NCBI GenBank assembly: GCA_029858255.1
Contig: JAOUFJ010000003.1
Span: 124,001-188,000 of the forward strand
Origin: a candidate division WOR-3 bacterium
GTDB taxonomy: Bacteria > Hydrothermota > Tepidihabitantia > SM23-42
Reading direction: 5' to 3'
DNA: 64,000 bases
Under the pieces are notes generated by a model that saw nothing but the letters and a program-made list of their open reading frames with translations, was not told where the DNA came from and searched no databases. This document shows positions 32,895-42,017 of the stretch, piece by piece (the first letter of the stretch is position 1; each line of letters starts with the position of its first letter). Position numbers and translations under genes: made by a program.

Positions 32895-34199
32895 TTATCT
32901 TTTCTTTCGCCGCCTTAGAGGTTTTTGTGTTTTCTCGCGACGAACTTTCAAAAAAAATTCTCTTGGATCGCTGATCTGACCCTTGATGGCCGAACAAGCA
33001 GCAGTGGCAGGTGAGGCCAGGTAAACCATACCTTCAGGATTGCCCATGCGCCCGCGGAAATTTCTGTTGGCGGTTGAGAGACAAACCTCTCCATCACCAA
33101 GAACGCCTTGATGAACGCCGACACAAGGACCGCACCCCGGCCCCATTATAATAGCGCCCGCACGGACAAATGTATCTAACAATCCCAACTTCACAGCAGC
33201 CAGATATACATCACGGGAAGCCGGGACGACAACCAATCGCGTGCGGTCCGCACGTTTCCTGCCTTTGAGTATTCTGGCGGCAATCTTCAAATCCTCCATG
33301 CGACCGTTAGTACAAGTGCCGAGGAAGACTTGGTCGACCTTGATTCCACGCGCTTCTCGTACACTCTTTGTGTTGTCCACAGTGTGGGGAAATGCAACCT
33401 GGGGTGATAGTTTCCGCGCATCGATATTGATAACGCGCTCGTATACAGCATCCCTGTCGGGCACCAATGGTCGCCAATCCTTCAAGCGTCCACGCACCTT
33501 GAGGTACTGTTTCGTCTTCTCATCCGAAGCAATCAGACCGGTCTTTGCCCCTGCCTCGACAGCCATATTGGACAGGACAAAGCGCGACTCCATCGACATT
33601 TTTCTGATCGCTGGTCCGCCAAACTCCAGGGCCTTGTAGGTGGCACCATCTGCACCGAGCAGGCCGATCAGATAGAGAATGAGATCCTTTGAATAAACGC
33701 CCGGCGGAAAATCGCCGGTTACTTCAACCCGGAATGTTTCAGGAACCTTGAACCATGTTTTTCCCATTGCCATTCCGATCGCCACGTCGGTCGACCCCAT
33801 GCCAGTGGCAAAGGCACCCAGTGCTCCTGAGGTGCAGGTATGTGAATCGCCTCCGATCACGACATCACCAGGTTTTGCGTAAGACTCGACCAACCGCTGG
33901 TGGATCACACCTTCGCCTACCTCGGAAAGGACCGCCCCAGACTTGCGGCTGAATTCGCGAAGGAGCATATGGTCATTCGACAGCTCCTTGCGTGGGGAGG
34001 GTGCAGCATGGTCGAGAAAGAATATTGACTTCGGTGCCCGGACTCTATCCAAACCCATCTTCTGAAGCTGACGTACACCCAACGGCCCGGTGCCATCCTG
34101 AAAGGCAGCCACATCGACACGGGCGATTACTATGTCGCCGGAATGTGCATCCTGGCCACTCTTCTCGGATAGAATCTTTTCCGCCAAGGTCTTACCCAT
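32895..34199 (-). CDS. Aconitase/isopropylmalate-isomerase-type large subunit
   Basis: The roughly 434-residue protein has 'AEKILSEKSGQDAHSGDIVIARVDVAAFQDGTGPL', 'GGDSHTCTSGALGAFATGMGSTDVAIGMA', and the [4Fe-4S] cysteines in 'FLGTCTNGRMEDL' and 'IMGPGCGPCVGVHQG'. It belongs to the LeuC/HacA family, whose members act on isopropylmalate, homoaconitate or citrate. The operon context points to citrate hydration (inference). The C-terminus ends with a very basic tail ('KPLRRRKKR'), echoing the lysine-rich head of the isocitrate dehydrogenase in the same operon. ATG 34199 has a better Shine-Dalgarno spacing than the ATG at 34202. First gene of the operon. Confidence 0.88.
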   Translation of the reverse strand: MGKTLAEKILSEKSGQDAHSGDIVIARVDVAAFQDGTGPLGVRQLQKMGLDRVRAPKSIFFLDHAAPSPRKELSNDHMLLREFSRKSGAVLSEVGEGVIHQRLVESYAKPGDVVIGGDSHTCTSGALGAFATGMGSTDVAIGMAMGKTWFKVPETFRVEVTGDFPPGVYSKDLILYLIGLLGADGATYKALEFGGPAIRKMSMESRFVLSNMAVEAGAKTGLIASDEKTKQYLKVRGRLKDWRPLVPDRDAVYERVINIDARKLSPQVAFPHTVDNTKSVREARGIKVDQVFLGTCTNGRMEDLKIAARILKGRKRADRTRLVVVPASRDVYLAAVKLGLLDTFVRAGAIIMGPGCGPCVGVHQGVLGDGEVCLSTANRNFRGRMGNPEGMVYLASPATAACSAIKGQISDPREFFLKVRREKTQKPLRRRKKR

Positions 34200-34284
34200 C
34201 ATGCCTCCATTCTATGATTGAACGTGGACTCTATATTCGTTAAAGACAACTAAGGTCTATCGCATGTATGCACAACAGCTCACT

Positions 34285-34312
34285 ATTATACAGAATTTTT
34301 CGCCGCAGTCAA
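34285..34312 (-). promoter_or_regulatory. Promoter of the citrate-cycle operon
   Basis: On the minus strand TTGACT (34307-34312), 16-base spacer, TATAAT (34285-34290). The leader to the first gene is about 80 bases and carries a GGAGG Shine-Dalgarno near its end. Confidence 0.82.
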
Positions 34313-34382
34313 GATACCGACTCTGCCCTATCGCTCCGGATATTTGAAGAGATGATGGTGAGAAAAAACTCTGTGCGCGCCG

Positions 34383-34664
34383 TCAATATCTGATTTCAAA
34401 AGAAGCGAACTCACCCGTCGGCTTCGCCCAGTTGACTTCAGCGTGCTCGACACGCGAGAATGAAGGACCCTTCTGACACCAGTGCACAAAATCATCCATC
34501 TTGTCGGGTGGGCCTTCGGCAAGTATCTCCACCCTCCCATCGGGCAAGTTCTTCACCCAACCGGTGAGTACCAGAGATTGCGCAACCCTTCTCGTATCCG
34601 CACGGAAGAAAACACCTTGTACAATGCCCTGTACGATGATATGCACGCGCACTGATTTATTCAT
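34383..34664 (-). CDS. acyP: Acylphosphatase
   Basis: The 93-residue enzyme hydrolyses carboxyl-phosphate bonds of acylphosphates. The catalytic Arg lies in 'GIVQGVFFRADTRRVAQSL' and the catalytic Asn in 'GWVKNLPDGRVEILAEG', both family signatures; the end 'FASFEIRY' is also typical. It lies 70 bases downstream of rlmN in the same direction and may share its transcript. It is unrelated to its other neighbours. Confidence 0.95.
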   Translation of the reverse strand: MNKSVRVHIIVQGIVQGVFFRADTRRVAQSLVLTGWVKNLPDGRVEILAEGPPDKMDDFVHWCQKGPSFSRVEHAEVNWAKPTGEFASFEIRY

Positions 34665-34735
34665 CGTATTTTCGGTTTCTGTGCATCAAATCAAAACACG
34701 AATAATGCAAGATTTCAGAAGATGAGAATTCATAT

Positions 34736-35764
34736 TTATCCTCGTGCGGCCAGCGAACCGCTCAATTGACCGCAGCCAGCTAGAATCGTCTGTCCCCGTG
34801 ATTTTCTGATGACCACGGTATGATGCGATTCCAGAAGACTCGAGAAAAAAGCCTCTATGTTCTCGTCCCCGGGCCTCTTGTAGGGCAACTGAGGGTGTTC
34901 GTTATATGGTATGAGGTTTATTTTCGAAGGTATATTTCTTAGCAGTCGAATCAATTTCTGTGCGTCTTGAATGCCATCATTGATATCTCTGATCATCACA
35001 TATTCAAACGTCACCATCTCTTTTTGCAGCGAGTAGATCTTGGCGAGTCTCAAGACATCCTTAAGCGGATTCTTTCGGGCGATCGGCATGAGATCCTTTC
35101 TGAGCTCTTCGTCGGCAAAATTCAGTGAGATCGCCAGCTTGACCCGGATCGAAGATTTCAATAGAGCTTCAATGCCTTCAACAATTCCAACAGTTGACAC
35201 TGTAGTATGCCTCCTGCCGATGCCAAGGCCCAAAGGTGAAGACAGGATCTCCAGCGCCCCGATAACTTCATCAAAATTGAGGAACGGCTCGCCCATTCCC
35301 ATGAAAACGACATTGGTGCATTTGTCTCCCCTGTTTTCCTGAATAACCCGTACCTGATCCGCGATCTCGTACGCATGGAGGCTCCGGTCGAAGCCGAGTA
35401 CACCAGTTGCACAGAACTTGCAGGCAAGCGGGCACCCCACCTGACAGGAGACACATATCGTACGTCTTGTGCCTTCCCGGATGAATACCGACTCAACATG
35501 GAGGCCATCTTCCAGTTCCAGTAGATACTTCTCAGCATCTACATCTTCGCGCTGTAAATCTGCGATTCTAACCCCGGCGATCGAATATATCCCATTGAAG
35601 TAATCCCGCAATTCTTTGGAAATATTGGTCATCACCGAAAAATCACCCGCGTTCTTCTGCCAGATCCACTTGAACACCTGTTCGGCACGGTATTTCTGGA
35701 GCCCCAAATCAACCAGCTTATCCCCGGCCTGAACCAATGAATATCGCTTGAAGTTCTCCTTCAT
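34736..35764 (-). CDS. rlmN: Dual-specificity RNA methyltransferase RlmN
   Basis: Radical SAM enzyme that methylates C2 of A2503 in 23S rRNA (and A37 of some tRNAs). The 342-residue protein has the radical SAM cluster motif in 'CQVGCPLACKFCATG', 'VVFMGMGEPFLNFDEV', 'LAISLNFADEELR', 'NLIPYNEH', and the C-terminal catalytic cysteine in 'GQTILAGCGQLSG'. The ATG at 35764 is chosen over an upstream in-frame codon because the -10 box TATAAT ends six bases before it, and because family N-termini begin near this point. Confidence 0.94.
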   Translation of the reverse strand: MKENFKRYSLVQAGDKLVDLGLQKYRAEQVFKWIWQKNAGDFSVMTNISKELRDYFNGIYSIAGVRIADLQREDVDAEKYLLELEDGLHVESVFIREGTRRTICVSCQVGCPLACKFCATGVLGFDRSLHAYEIADQVRVIQENRGDKCTNVVFMGMGEPFLNFDEVIGALEILSSPLGLGIGRRHTTVSTVGIVEGIEALLKSSIRVKLAISLNFADEELRKDLMPIARKNPLKDVLRLAKIYSLQKEMVTFEYVMIRDINDGIQDAQKLIRLLRNIPSKINLIPYNEHPQLPYKRPGDENIEAFFSSLLESHHTVVIRKSRGQTILAGCGQLSGSLAARG

Positions 35765-35770
35765 ACAGAG

Positions 35771-35798
35771 ATTATAGCCAATAGCGGACACGAATCAA
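35771..35798 (-). promoter_or_regulatory. Promoter of rlmN, leaderless type
   Basis: On the minus strand TTGATT (35793-35798), 16-base spacer, TATAAT (35771-35776), six bases to the ATG at 35764. Confidence 0.82.
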
Positions 35799-35819
35799 CG
35801 TATGCAATTATACAAAATC

Positions 35820-35847
35820 TTGACGTTTTGTGATATTTGTTTATAAT
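35820..35847 (+). promoter_or_regulatory. Promoter of the cyclase/AAA/HEAT operon
   Basis: TTGACG (35820-35825), 16-base spacer, TATAAT (35842-35847). The first ATG is 53 bases further on with no convincing Shine-Dalgarno, so this operon has a short untranslated leader, unlike its neighbours. Confidence 0.8.
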
Positions 35848-35900
35848 ATTTTTTGAATTTGGGTATGGCCGATCACCCGGAAAGGGACTGAACTGAGAAT

Positions 35901-38900
35901 ATGACTAAGTGTAATTACTGTAATTATTCAAACAATCCGGACTATGCACAGTTCTGCACAAATTGCGGTGTAGCGTTGAAGACTGAAGGCAGCGGGGTCG
36001 CCGAATCGGAGCGCCTCAGGCTACTGGGAGGTGAGCTCAGACTGCTTACTGTCTTCTTCGTCAATCTGACCGGCATTGAGAAACTCATCAAGAAAGATAC
36101 CTACGCAACGACAAAGCAACATGTTCAAGAGTTCTTGAGTAGCATTGAAGACATCGTCGAGGAATACAACGGGACATCGAACCGTATCATCCCCGACTTC
36201 CGGATACTCGGTATTTTCGGTGCACCACATGCACACCATGACGATGCTCTCAGGGCAACGCGGTGTGCAAGTCGCATAAGAGATTGGTGGTTGAAGACAA
36301 AGCAGGAATCGAAATTCTTCAAGGATATCGATCTGCGAATCGGACTGAATACTGGAAGGGCCTTCTTTGGTTTCGTCCTCAAGGAATCGCCTTTCCTTAC
36401 CGTTATCGGTGACACGATCAATATCGCTGCCCGTATCACCGAAATAAGCCAGCACAGCGAAATCCTCATGACCAGGCCCACCTATAACGCGGTGCTACGG
36501 CATATCGATGCAGAGCACATCGGCGAACAAACGGTCAGAGGGAAACAAACTAAAGTTGACATCTACCGCCTGAAGAAAATCAGGGCAACACCGCGTGTCT
36601 TTGAACCCCAGAGAATGCCGTTGTTTGGCCGGGAAGCGGAGTTGAATAAACTACTCGACCTCGCTCAGAAGTCGATCCGCCATGCACCGGTCTACTGCAT
36701 CCTCAACGGACAAATGGGCATTGGAAAAACAAGGCTCAAGGAAGAATTTGAAGTGCAGTTGAATAAGAGCGACAAATGCAGTTGCTTCGAAACAAACTGC
36801 TCGGTCGATGCTCAATCGCCTTATCACCCTTTCCGAACCCTTTTGAGAAATATGCTGCAGCTGCATGAACTTGATGGTCAGGATATCACAACCAAACGCC
36901 TCGACGAGATATTCGCTCAGCAGAACTTCAATCGTTCACTGGCAAAAGGCATCAAGCACTTGCTCCTTACCGATATCGGGCGGCTGCAAAGTGACGAGAT
37001 ACGCATGGTCAACGAAGAGATCTATGCATCAGTGCGCGATATCATCAAGAACGAATGCCGCAACAAACCACTTGTGCTCATTTTTGAGGAATTCGGTCAA
37101 GCCGACATCATGTCAAAAGAACTCACCATATATCTGATGACCGAATTAGAGAACGAACCTGTGATGTTTCTATTGATCAATGCTCCAAATCAACACTTTG
37201 AAGCCATGTCCGTGCAACTCGAGAAGATCGACCTGAAACCTCTGCCCAAACACGACGTCCATTCTTTGATCCGACACATCCTGGGTAAGGTTGATGACGA
37301 CCTTGCCGACTTCATCTACCGGGAAGCTGGCGGAAACCCGCTTTTCACGATCGAGGCGATCCGCAATACACGCCGTAACAAGATCATCAAGCAAACATCG
37401 GGTAAATGGTACCTTTCAAAGGAACAGACACTTGTTTTTCTGGACGATCTATATGGGCTCGTAATGTCCACGATCGATTCCCTGGCTTCCGACCCGCGGT
37501 TGATCGTCGATTACGCCTCGGTCATCGGCTACCGCTTCAGCCTCCGTATTCTGAGCGAACTACTCACCAGACCTGACCTGAAAGAACATCTCGATTATCT
37601 GATAGCAGAGGGGTACATCGTGCTGTCGTCGGACGGTGATGATCCGGTGTACATCTTCCGCCACAACCTGCTCAAAGATGCTGCTTACAACGTCCTGCCG
37701 GTGAGAAAGCGTAAGGAGATCCACAACAAAGTGGCCAATCTGCTTGAGCAAGTCTATTCTAACAATCTTTCATCTTTCTACGAGGAGGTAGCACGCCACT
37801 ATCTTGCGTGTGACCGGTACGGACGGGCCACTAAGTATTTCAAGCTCGCAGGCGACAAAGCCAAGAATCTGTACGCAATCGACCAGGCTCTTTCATTCTA
37901 CGAACAGGTGCTTGATATCAAAAAGAAATTCGGCACCGAATTACCCAAACCCGTTTACCGTGAGATAATGCTCAACTTGATAGACATATACGAGATAAAG
38001 GGCGATATCAACAAGATGGAAAAAACTGCGAGGGAGAAACTGTCCGAAGCGTTGAATGATAATGATCAGAAAAACGCCATGTTATTCGCCGAACGTCAGG
38101 CATACGGGCTCATCCTGCTCAATAGAGTTGAAGAAGCGGAAAAACTGCTCACCGCGAGCATTGAGAAGTGCGGCGACCAAATGGTGGAAATACTGCCGAT
38201 ACTCTATGCTGATCTGGGGATGTTATATGCCAACAAGTATGAGTACGATCAATGTCTGCTTAACTTCAATCTCAGTTGGCGCACCGCCCGTGCAAATAAC
38301 ATCAAAGAAGCTGAGATACTTTGCCTTCTCAATCTCTCAAAACTGCACAAGGGATTGGGTAATTACGAAAAGGCCATCGATTATCTACAACACGGCCTGG
38401 AAATTCTCGTCGACACCGAAGACATCAGAAAAAACATCGAACTTCAGTATCTGATTGCCAATATCGACTATGAAATATGGAACATCGAAAAAGCAAAAAA
38501 CGTGCTAAGCGAGTGTCTCATGACAGCGGATTCGATTGGCAGCTTCGATGCATATATCAGATCCGCGCTCGATCTGGCGCGCATCTACTCACTCAACGGT
38601 GAACCGGGGCACGTCACAAAGTACTTGAAAGATGTCGATAAAAAGATATCCTTCCTTATCCGTGAGAGCTTGCTTGCCGAGATCAATCTCAAGAAAGCGC
38701 TGGTCTATTATAATAATGGAGATTGTAAGAAGGCTAATGACTACGTGATTAACAGCCTGCGCATCGCGGAGCGGTTGAATCAACATGAAATCGAGTTTGA
38801 ATGCTTCGAATTGCTTTCGATGATCGACGAGAACCATAACATGGAAAATGCAAGGAGAGCTTTGCGCCTCGCCGAGGAGATGAAATTGCCACCCCTGATT

Positions 38901-39077
38901 GCCTCTGCACTGTACCGCATGACAATGATCTTTATGGAGAAGAACGACATCGAGCGTGCCCGGCACCATGGAAGAAAAGCGCTGCTTGTTTACGATGACA
39001 TTAAATCGAGGCTGAGCGACGCAAATCGGCAACATTTCATCAAGAAACCGGAATATACAAAATTGCTGGAGATATGA
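35901..39077 (+). CDS. Zinc ribbon - class III cyclase-like - AAA ATPase - TPR signalling protein
   Basis: Domains of this 1058-residue cytoplasmic protein: a zinc ribbon (Cys4, Cys7, Cys19, Cys22), a class III nucleotide cyclase-like domain (about 45-225), an AAA/NTPase module (about 240-500; P-loop GQMGIGKT at 270-277), and many TPR-like helices to the end. In the cyclase domain the first metal Asp is Asn55 ('TVFFVNLTG'), while the second-site Asp99 is present but with a one-residue insertion after it. The transition-state pair Asn174 and Arg178 ('IGDTINIAAR') is intact, the adenine-lysine position is Arg95 and the partner position is Thr167. So alone it should bind metal poorly, but it could supply the substrate/transition-state half of a heterodimeric site. 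It is followed one base later by a second cyclase-like gene. Confidence 0.88.
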   Translation: MTKCNYCNYSNNPDYAQFCTNCGVALKTEGSGVAESERLRLLGGELRLLTVFFVNLTGIEKLIKKDTYATTKQHVQEFLSSIEDIVEEYNGTSNRIIPDFRILGIFGAPHAHHDDALRATRCASRIRDWWLKTKQESKFFKDIDLRIGLNTGRAFFGFVLKESPFLTVIGDTINIAARITEISQHSEILMTRPTYNAVLRHIDAEHIGEQTVRGKQTKVDIYRLKKIRATPRVFEPQRMPLFGREAELNKLLDLAQKSIRHAPVYCILNGQMGIGKTRLKEEFEVQLNKSDKCSCFETNCSVDAQSPYHPFRTLLRNMLQLHELDGQDITTKRLDEIFAQQNFNRSLAKGIKHLLLTDIGRLQSDEIRMVNEEIYASVRDIIKNECRNKPLVLIFEEFGQADIMSKELTIYLMTELENEPVMFLLINAPNQHFEAMSVQLEKIDLKPLPKHDVHSLIRHILGKVDDDLADFIYREAGGNPLFTIEAIRNTRRNKIIKQTSGKWYLSKEQTLVFLDDLYGLVMSTIDSLASDPRLIVDYASVIGYRFSLRILSELLTRPDLKEHLDYLIAEGYIVLSSDGDDPVYIFRHNLLKDAAYNVLPVRKRKEIHNKVANLLEQVYSNNLSSFYEEVARHYLACDRYGRATKYFKLAGDKAKNLYAIDQALSFYEQVLDIKKKFGTELPKPVYREIMLNLIDIYEIKGDINKMEKTAREKLSEALNDNDQKNAMLFAERQAYGLILLNRVEEAEKLLTASIEKCGDQMVEILPILYADLGMLYANKYEYDQCLLNFNLSWRTARANNIKEAEILCLLNLSKLHKGLGNYEKAIDYLQHGLEILVDTEDIRKNIELQYLIANIDYEIWNIEKAKNVLSECLMTADSIGSFDAYIRSALDLARIYSLNGEPGHVTKYLKDVDKKISFLIRESLLAEINLKKALVYYNNGDCKKANDYVINSLRIAERLNQHEIEFECFELLSMIDENHNMENARRALRLAEEMKLPPLIASALYRMTMIFMEKNDIERARHHGRKALLVYDDIKSRLSDANRQHFIKKPEYTKLLEI

Positions 39078-39078
39078 T

Positions 39079-39726
39079 ATGAACTGTGACAATTGCGGCA
39101 GAGAAATCAACGAACCACTGCACTTCTGTCCGCACTGTGGTGCTGCATTGCATGAAGGGGTAACCTCTCCGTTTCAGGACCTGAAACTCACGTTTCTACG
39201 CGTTGATCTCTCTGGCTTCACTCAGATGAGCGAAGCCATGATCGCAGAGGATGTAATGGCAGTACTCAATGAGATTTTCGGGATCTTCGTACAAATCGTT
39301 GAATCGAATAAAGGAACAATATACCAGGTGATCGGTGACGAGATAGTCAGCATTTTCGGACTCGATCTCGAATCGGGATTCGCGCCCCACATGGCAATTC
39401 TGACCGCTGAGGAGATGTTCAACAGAGTATACAATTTCAACAAAAAAGGAACCCTCAAGAGTCCCATCGGGCTCAAGGTCGGTGCCGAGATCGACTCGGC
39501 CTCGATCTTTGATATGCAACAAGACCTGAGAAATGCTCTGATACTGACCAAGGGCTTCCGTAAGAGTCAGATATTGCAGAAGAATGCATCGAGCAACACG
39601 ATACTGGTCGGTGAAAATCTATATAAGGTGACCAAAGGTTTCTTTTCTTACCGTGAAGTAGGTGAATTCGTCGAAGAATCGTTCGGCGTCAAGGCGTATG
39701 AATACAAATTGAAATTGAAGGCCTAA
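39079..39726 (+). CDS. Zinc ribbon - class III cyclase-like protein (metal-binding half)
   Basis: The 215-residue protein has a zinc ribbon (Cys3, Cys6, Cys17, Cys20) and a cyclase homology domain. Both metal-binding aspartates are in place: Asp43 in 'LRVDLSGFTQMSE' and Asp87 in 'IYQVIGDEIVSIFG'. The other half of the site is degraded: the adenine lysine position is Gln83, and in the Asn/Arg segment ('QDLRNALILTKGF') Asn152 can be aligned but the transition-state Arg is Leu156. This complements the preceding protein, which keeps the Asn/Arg pair and lacks the first metal Asp. Gene spacing is 1 base upstream and a TAATG overlap downstream, so the three products are made together. Confidence 0.82.
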   Translation: MNCDNCGREINEPLHFCPHCGAALHEGVTSPFQDLKLTFLRVDLSGFTQMSEAMIAEDVMAVLNEIFGIFVQIVESNKGTIYQVIGDEIVSIFGLDLESGFAPHMAILTAEEMFNRVYNFNKKGTLKSPIGLKVGAEIDSASIFDMQQDLRNALILTKGFRKSQILQKNASSNTILVGENLYKVTKGFFSYREVGEFVEESFGVKAYEYKLKLKA

Positions 39727-41918
39727 TGGAAGAGCACGTTTTAGCATTATATAATGATTTGCTCAAACTTCTGAGGATGGGGATATACCTCGCCCGGACC
39801 TATCCGCACGGTCATCCGTCGATGAAGCACACGACGCAGCGCATTCGTGAACTCTTCGATGAAATCCGGATTGAGAAAAGAGTCGTTTCCATCGTCGTAA
39901 TCGAAAGTGTTTTGAGGATCGAAGATGCGAGATTCGATTCAACGAAAATGTCGATAGTGAAATACCTCATAGCCCGATTTCAACAGCTGGGTGTTAAAAG
40001 CATAACATTCAACACCGAGGTATCGGAGAGCGATCTCTATGAGTTCTTTACGGTGATGGCACTGCAACCATCAGACATCGAGGATTATGGCGACGTCACC
40101 GCAGTAATGCAGACACGACACATCACCGGGATCAAAGTCAATATCTACCGCGTCGGCGTTGTTTCTTCTGATCTGGAGGCGAGGGAACTCGACTGGGAGA
40201 ACTTCCTCGAATCCATAATCACTGCAGAGGTGCCCAAAACAGAAGAAGAACGTTTAAAGGAATTGGGCAATTTCCTCGGCGTGCTTGGTGTGACTGCCGA
40301 TGATACGATAGAAGCCCAATCCGACAAAATCCTTGCCGGACTCGAGAAGCTTGCCCTCATGGTTGCCGACCGCTACGGCGAAGAGAGATGGAATGAATAT
40401 TCACTGGTCTTTTCAAGACTATTAGCAATACTCTCTCCTTCGGTCAAGAAGAACATTGTCAGATATCGCAGCGAAAACGCGAAACTGGCAGAAATGTTCC
40501 GCAAACTTGTCCCGACAATGGATGATGAAGACATAGTTGACATCGTGATGACGATCGCCAAGAAAAAGGGCGGCAACACGGAACAAGAGATCGTCGACAT
40601 ACTACAGAACGTGTCCGGTAACAAACTACCCGGCATTCTGACGACGCTCGGAAACCGTGCACCCGATTATTACACGAGCGAATTTGTCGATCGGTTGATG
40701 AAACGGGTAAAAGCAGGGAAAAGTCCCGAAGCAGCAACCAAGTATGCGATCAAAAACCTTGAGATGGAGATGAAAAGCCACTTTCCATCCCTGCGTGGTG
40801 AATCTCCTGAAGAACGCGTCAGTGCCGTTGACGCCCTCGTTGAATTCGCCGACCGTCTGTTCGACGCTGGCAGTATCGAACTAGTATGTCTCATGGCAAA
40901 CCGGCTTGACGCGATGGCAGAAGCGGAATCGGACCTCAACACTTTTGCCAAGGCGATCGACGCGATGAAAATTCTCTATATCAAAGCGCGCGATAAGAAC
41001 AATACCGAAGTGATGGAATTCATCGCCAAGAAATTTGCCAAGTACCTGATGCGTAAAGATACGATATTTCTGGAGCGTAAACGCTTTGTCATAAAAGCAA
41101 TTGGTGAAACAAGAGACCCCACCTACATACCCGAATTATTGTCTTCATTGTGGGCAGCCGGCACTTATGGCGAGGCAAGGGAATCGTTGATTGCGCTGGC
41201 CGACCAATCCGCGCCACTGTTGGTGCAAACGCTCAGGGAGACCGACGACTACTCGGTCAGGATGAAAATTCTGGATATCCTTAAGCGAATGAGCGACAAA
41301 GCTATTCCTGAAACCCTAAACCTGCTTAAGGCCGAGGAGTGGTACGCGCGCCGTAATGGCATCTTCATCCTGGGCGAGCTCAAAGCAGATTCAACGGTGG
41401 ACGAGATCGGTGCGTTGATCAGAGAGGACATCGAACAGATACAGCTCGAAGTGGTGGCAAGTCTGGGCAAAATTGGCGGTTCACAGTCAAAGGAGTATCT
41501 CAAGAAAGCGCTCAACAGCAAATATCCGCAGGTCATCCTCGAAGCAATGAAATGTCTCGACGCGGATGATTTCAAAAGCAGGCTGCCTCAAGTTCTTCAA
41601 TGGCTTAAAAGGAACACAAGAATACCCAACGATATCAATGAGCACTTCCGTGTTAATGTAATCCAGGCTCTTGCTAGGAGCAAAGAAGAATCAGTAGTCA
41701 ACGCACTGATTGGCATTGTCAAAGAACGCGCATTGTTCAAAGGTAATATGCTACTTCCTACCAAGGCAGCCGCGCTCAATGCGCTTGCGAATATTGGCAC
41801 GACAAAAGCCATGCAGACACTGCAGAAAGCGGCAAATAGCCGAAATCGGTATATTGCCATTACAGCCCAAGACGTTCTCCAGCGCATGACATCCGAATCC
41901 GAGGAAGTCGAGAGCTAG
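39726..41918 (+). CDS. HEAT-repeat protein of the cyclase operon
   Basis: The 730-residue protein has no signal peptide. Its N-terminal about 170 residues start with 'LLKLLRMGIYLARTYPHGHPSMKHTTQRI', a helical segment with a Tyr-Pro-x-Gly-His-Pro motif that also opens various bacterial HEAT and HD-domain signalling proteins. The middle is helical, and HEAT-type repeats are clear from about residue 455 to the end ('IPELLSSLWAAGTYGEARESLIALADQSAPLLVQTL', 'RNGIFILGELKADSTVDEIGALI', 'LEVVASLGKIGGSQSKEYLKKAL', 'KAAALNALANIGTTKAMQTLQKAA'). HEAT proteins are scaffolds. Its ATG overlaps the cyclase stop (TAATG), so it is likely a partner or target of the cyclase pair. Biochemical role unknown. Confidence 0.82.
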   Translation: MEEHVLALYNDLLKLLRMGIYLARTYPHGHPSMKHTTQRIRELFDEIRIEKRVVSIVVIESVLRIEDARFDSTKMSIVKYLIARFQQLGVKSITFNTEVSESDLYEFFTVMALQPSDIEDYGDVTAVMQTRHITGIKVNIYRVGVVSSDLEARELDWENFLESIITAEVPKTEEERLKELGNFLGVLGVTADDTIEAQSDKILAGLEKLALMVADRYGEERWNEYSLVFSRLLAILSPSVKKNIVRYRSENAKLAEMFRKLVPTMDDEDIVDIVMTIAKKKGGNTEQEIVDILQNVSGNKLPGILTTLGNRAPDYYTSEFVDRLMKRVKAGKSPEAATKYAIKNLEMEMKSHFPSLRGESPEERVSAVDALVEFADRLFDAGSIELVCLMANRLDAMAEAESDLNTFAKAIDAMKILYIKARDKNNTEVMEFIAKKFAKYLMRKDTIFLERKRFVIKAIGETRDPTYIPELLSSLWAAGTYGEARESLIALADQSAPLLVQTLRETDDYSVRMKILDILKRMSDKAIPETLNLLKAEEWYARRNGIFILGELKADSTVDEIGALIREDIEQIQLEVVASLGKIGGSQSKEYLKKALNSKYPQVILEAMKCLDADDFKSRLPQVLQWLKRNTRIPNDINEHFRVNVIQALARSKEESVVNALIGIVKERALFKGNMLLPTKAAALNALANIGTTKAMQTLQKAANSRNRYIAITAQDVLQRMTSESEEVES

Positions 41919-41984
41919 AGAGCTAACTCACAGAAGAAAAAAGTAATACCCGGCTACCGTCAGGCACAGAACAATGAGGTCAGC

Positions 41985-42012
41985 TTGACATCGCTGTTTT
42001 TTCTGGTATAAT
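41985..42012 (+). promoter_or_regulatory. Promoter of hsp20-lon-GWxTD genes, leaderless type
   Basis: TTGACA (41985-41990), 16-base spacer, TATAAT (42007-42012), then five bases to the hsp20 ATG at 42018. It is a vegetative-type promoter, not a sigma32-like one, and no CIRCE element was seen. Confidence 0.87.
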
Positions 42013-42017
42013 CACGC

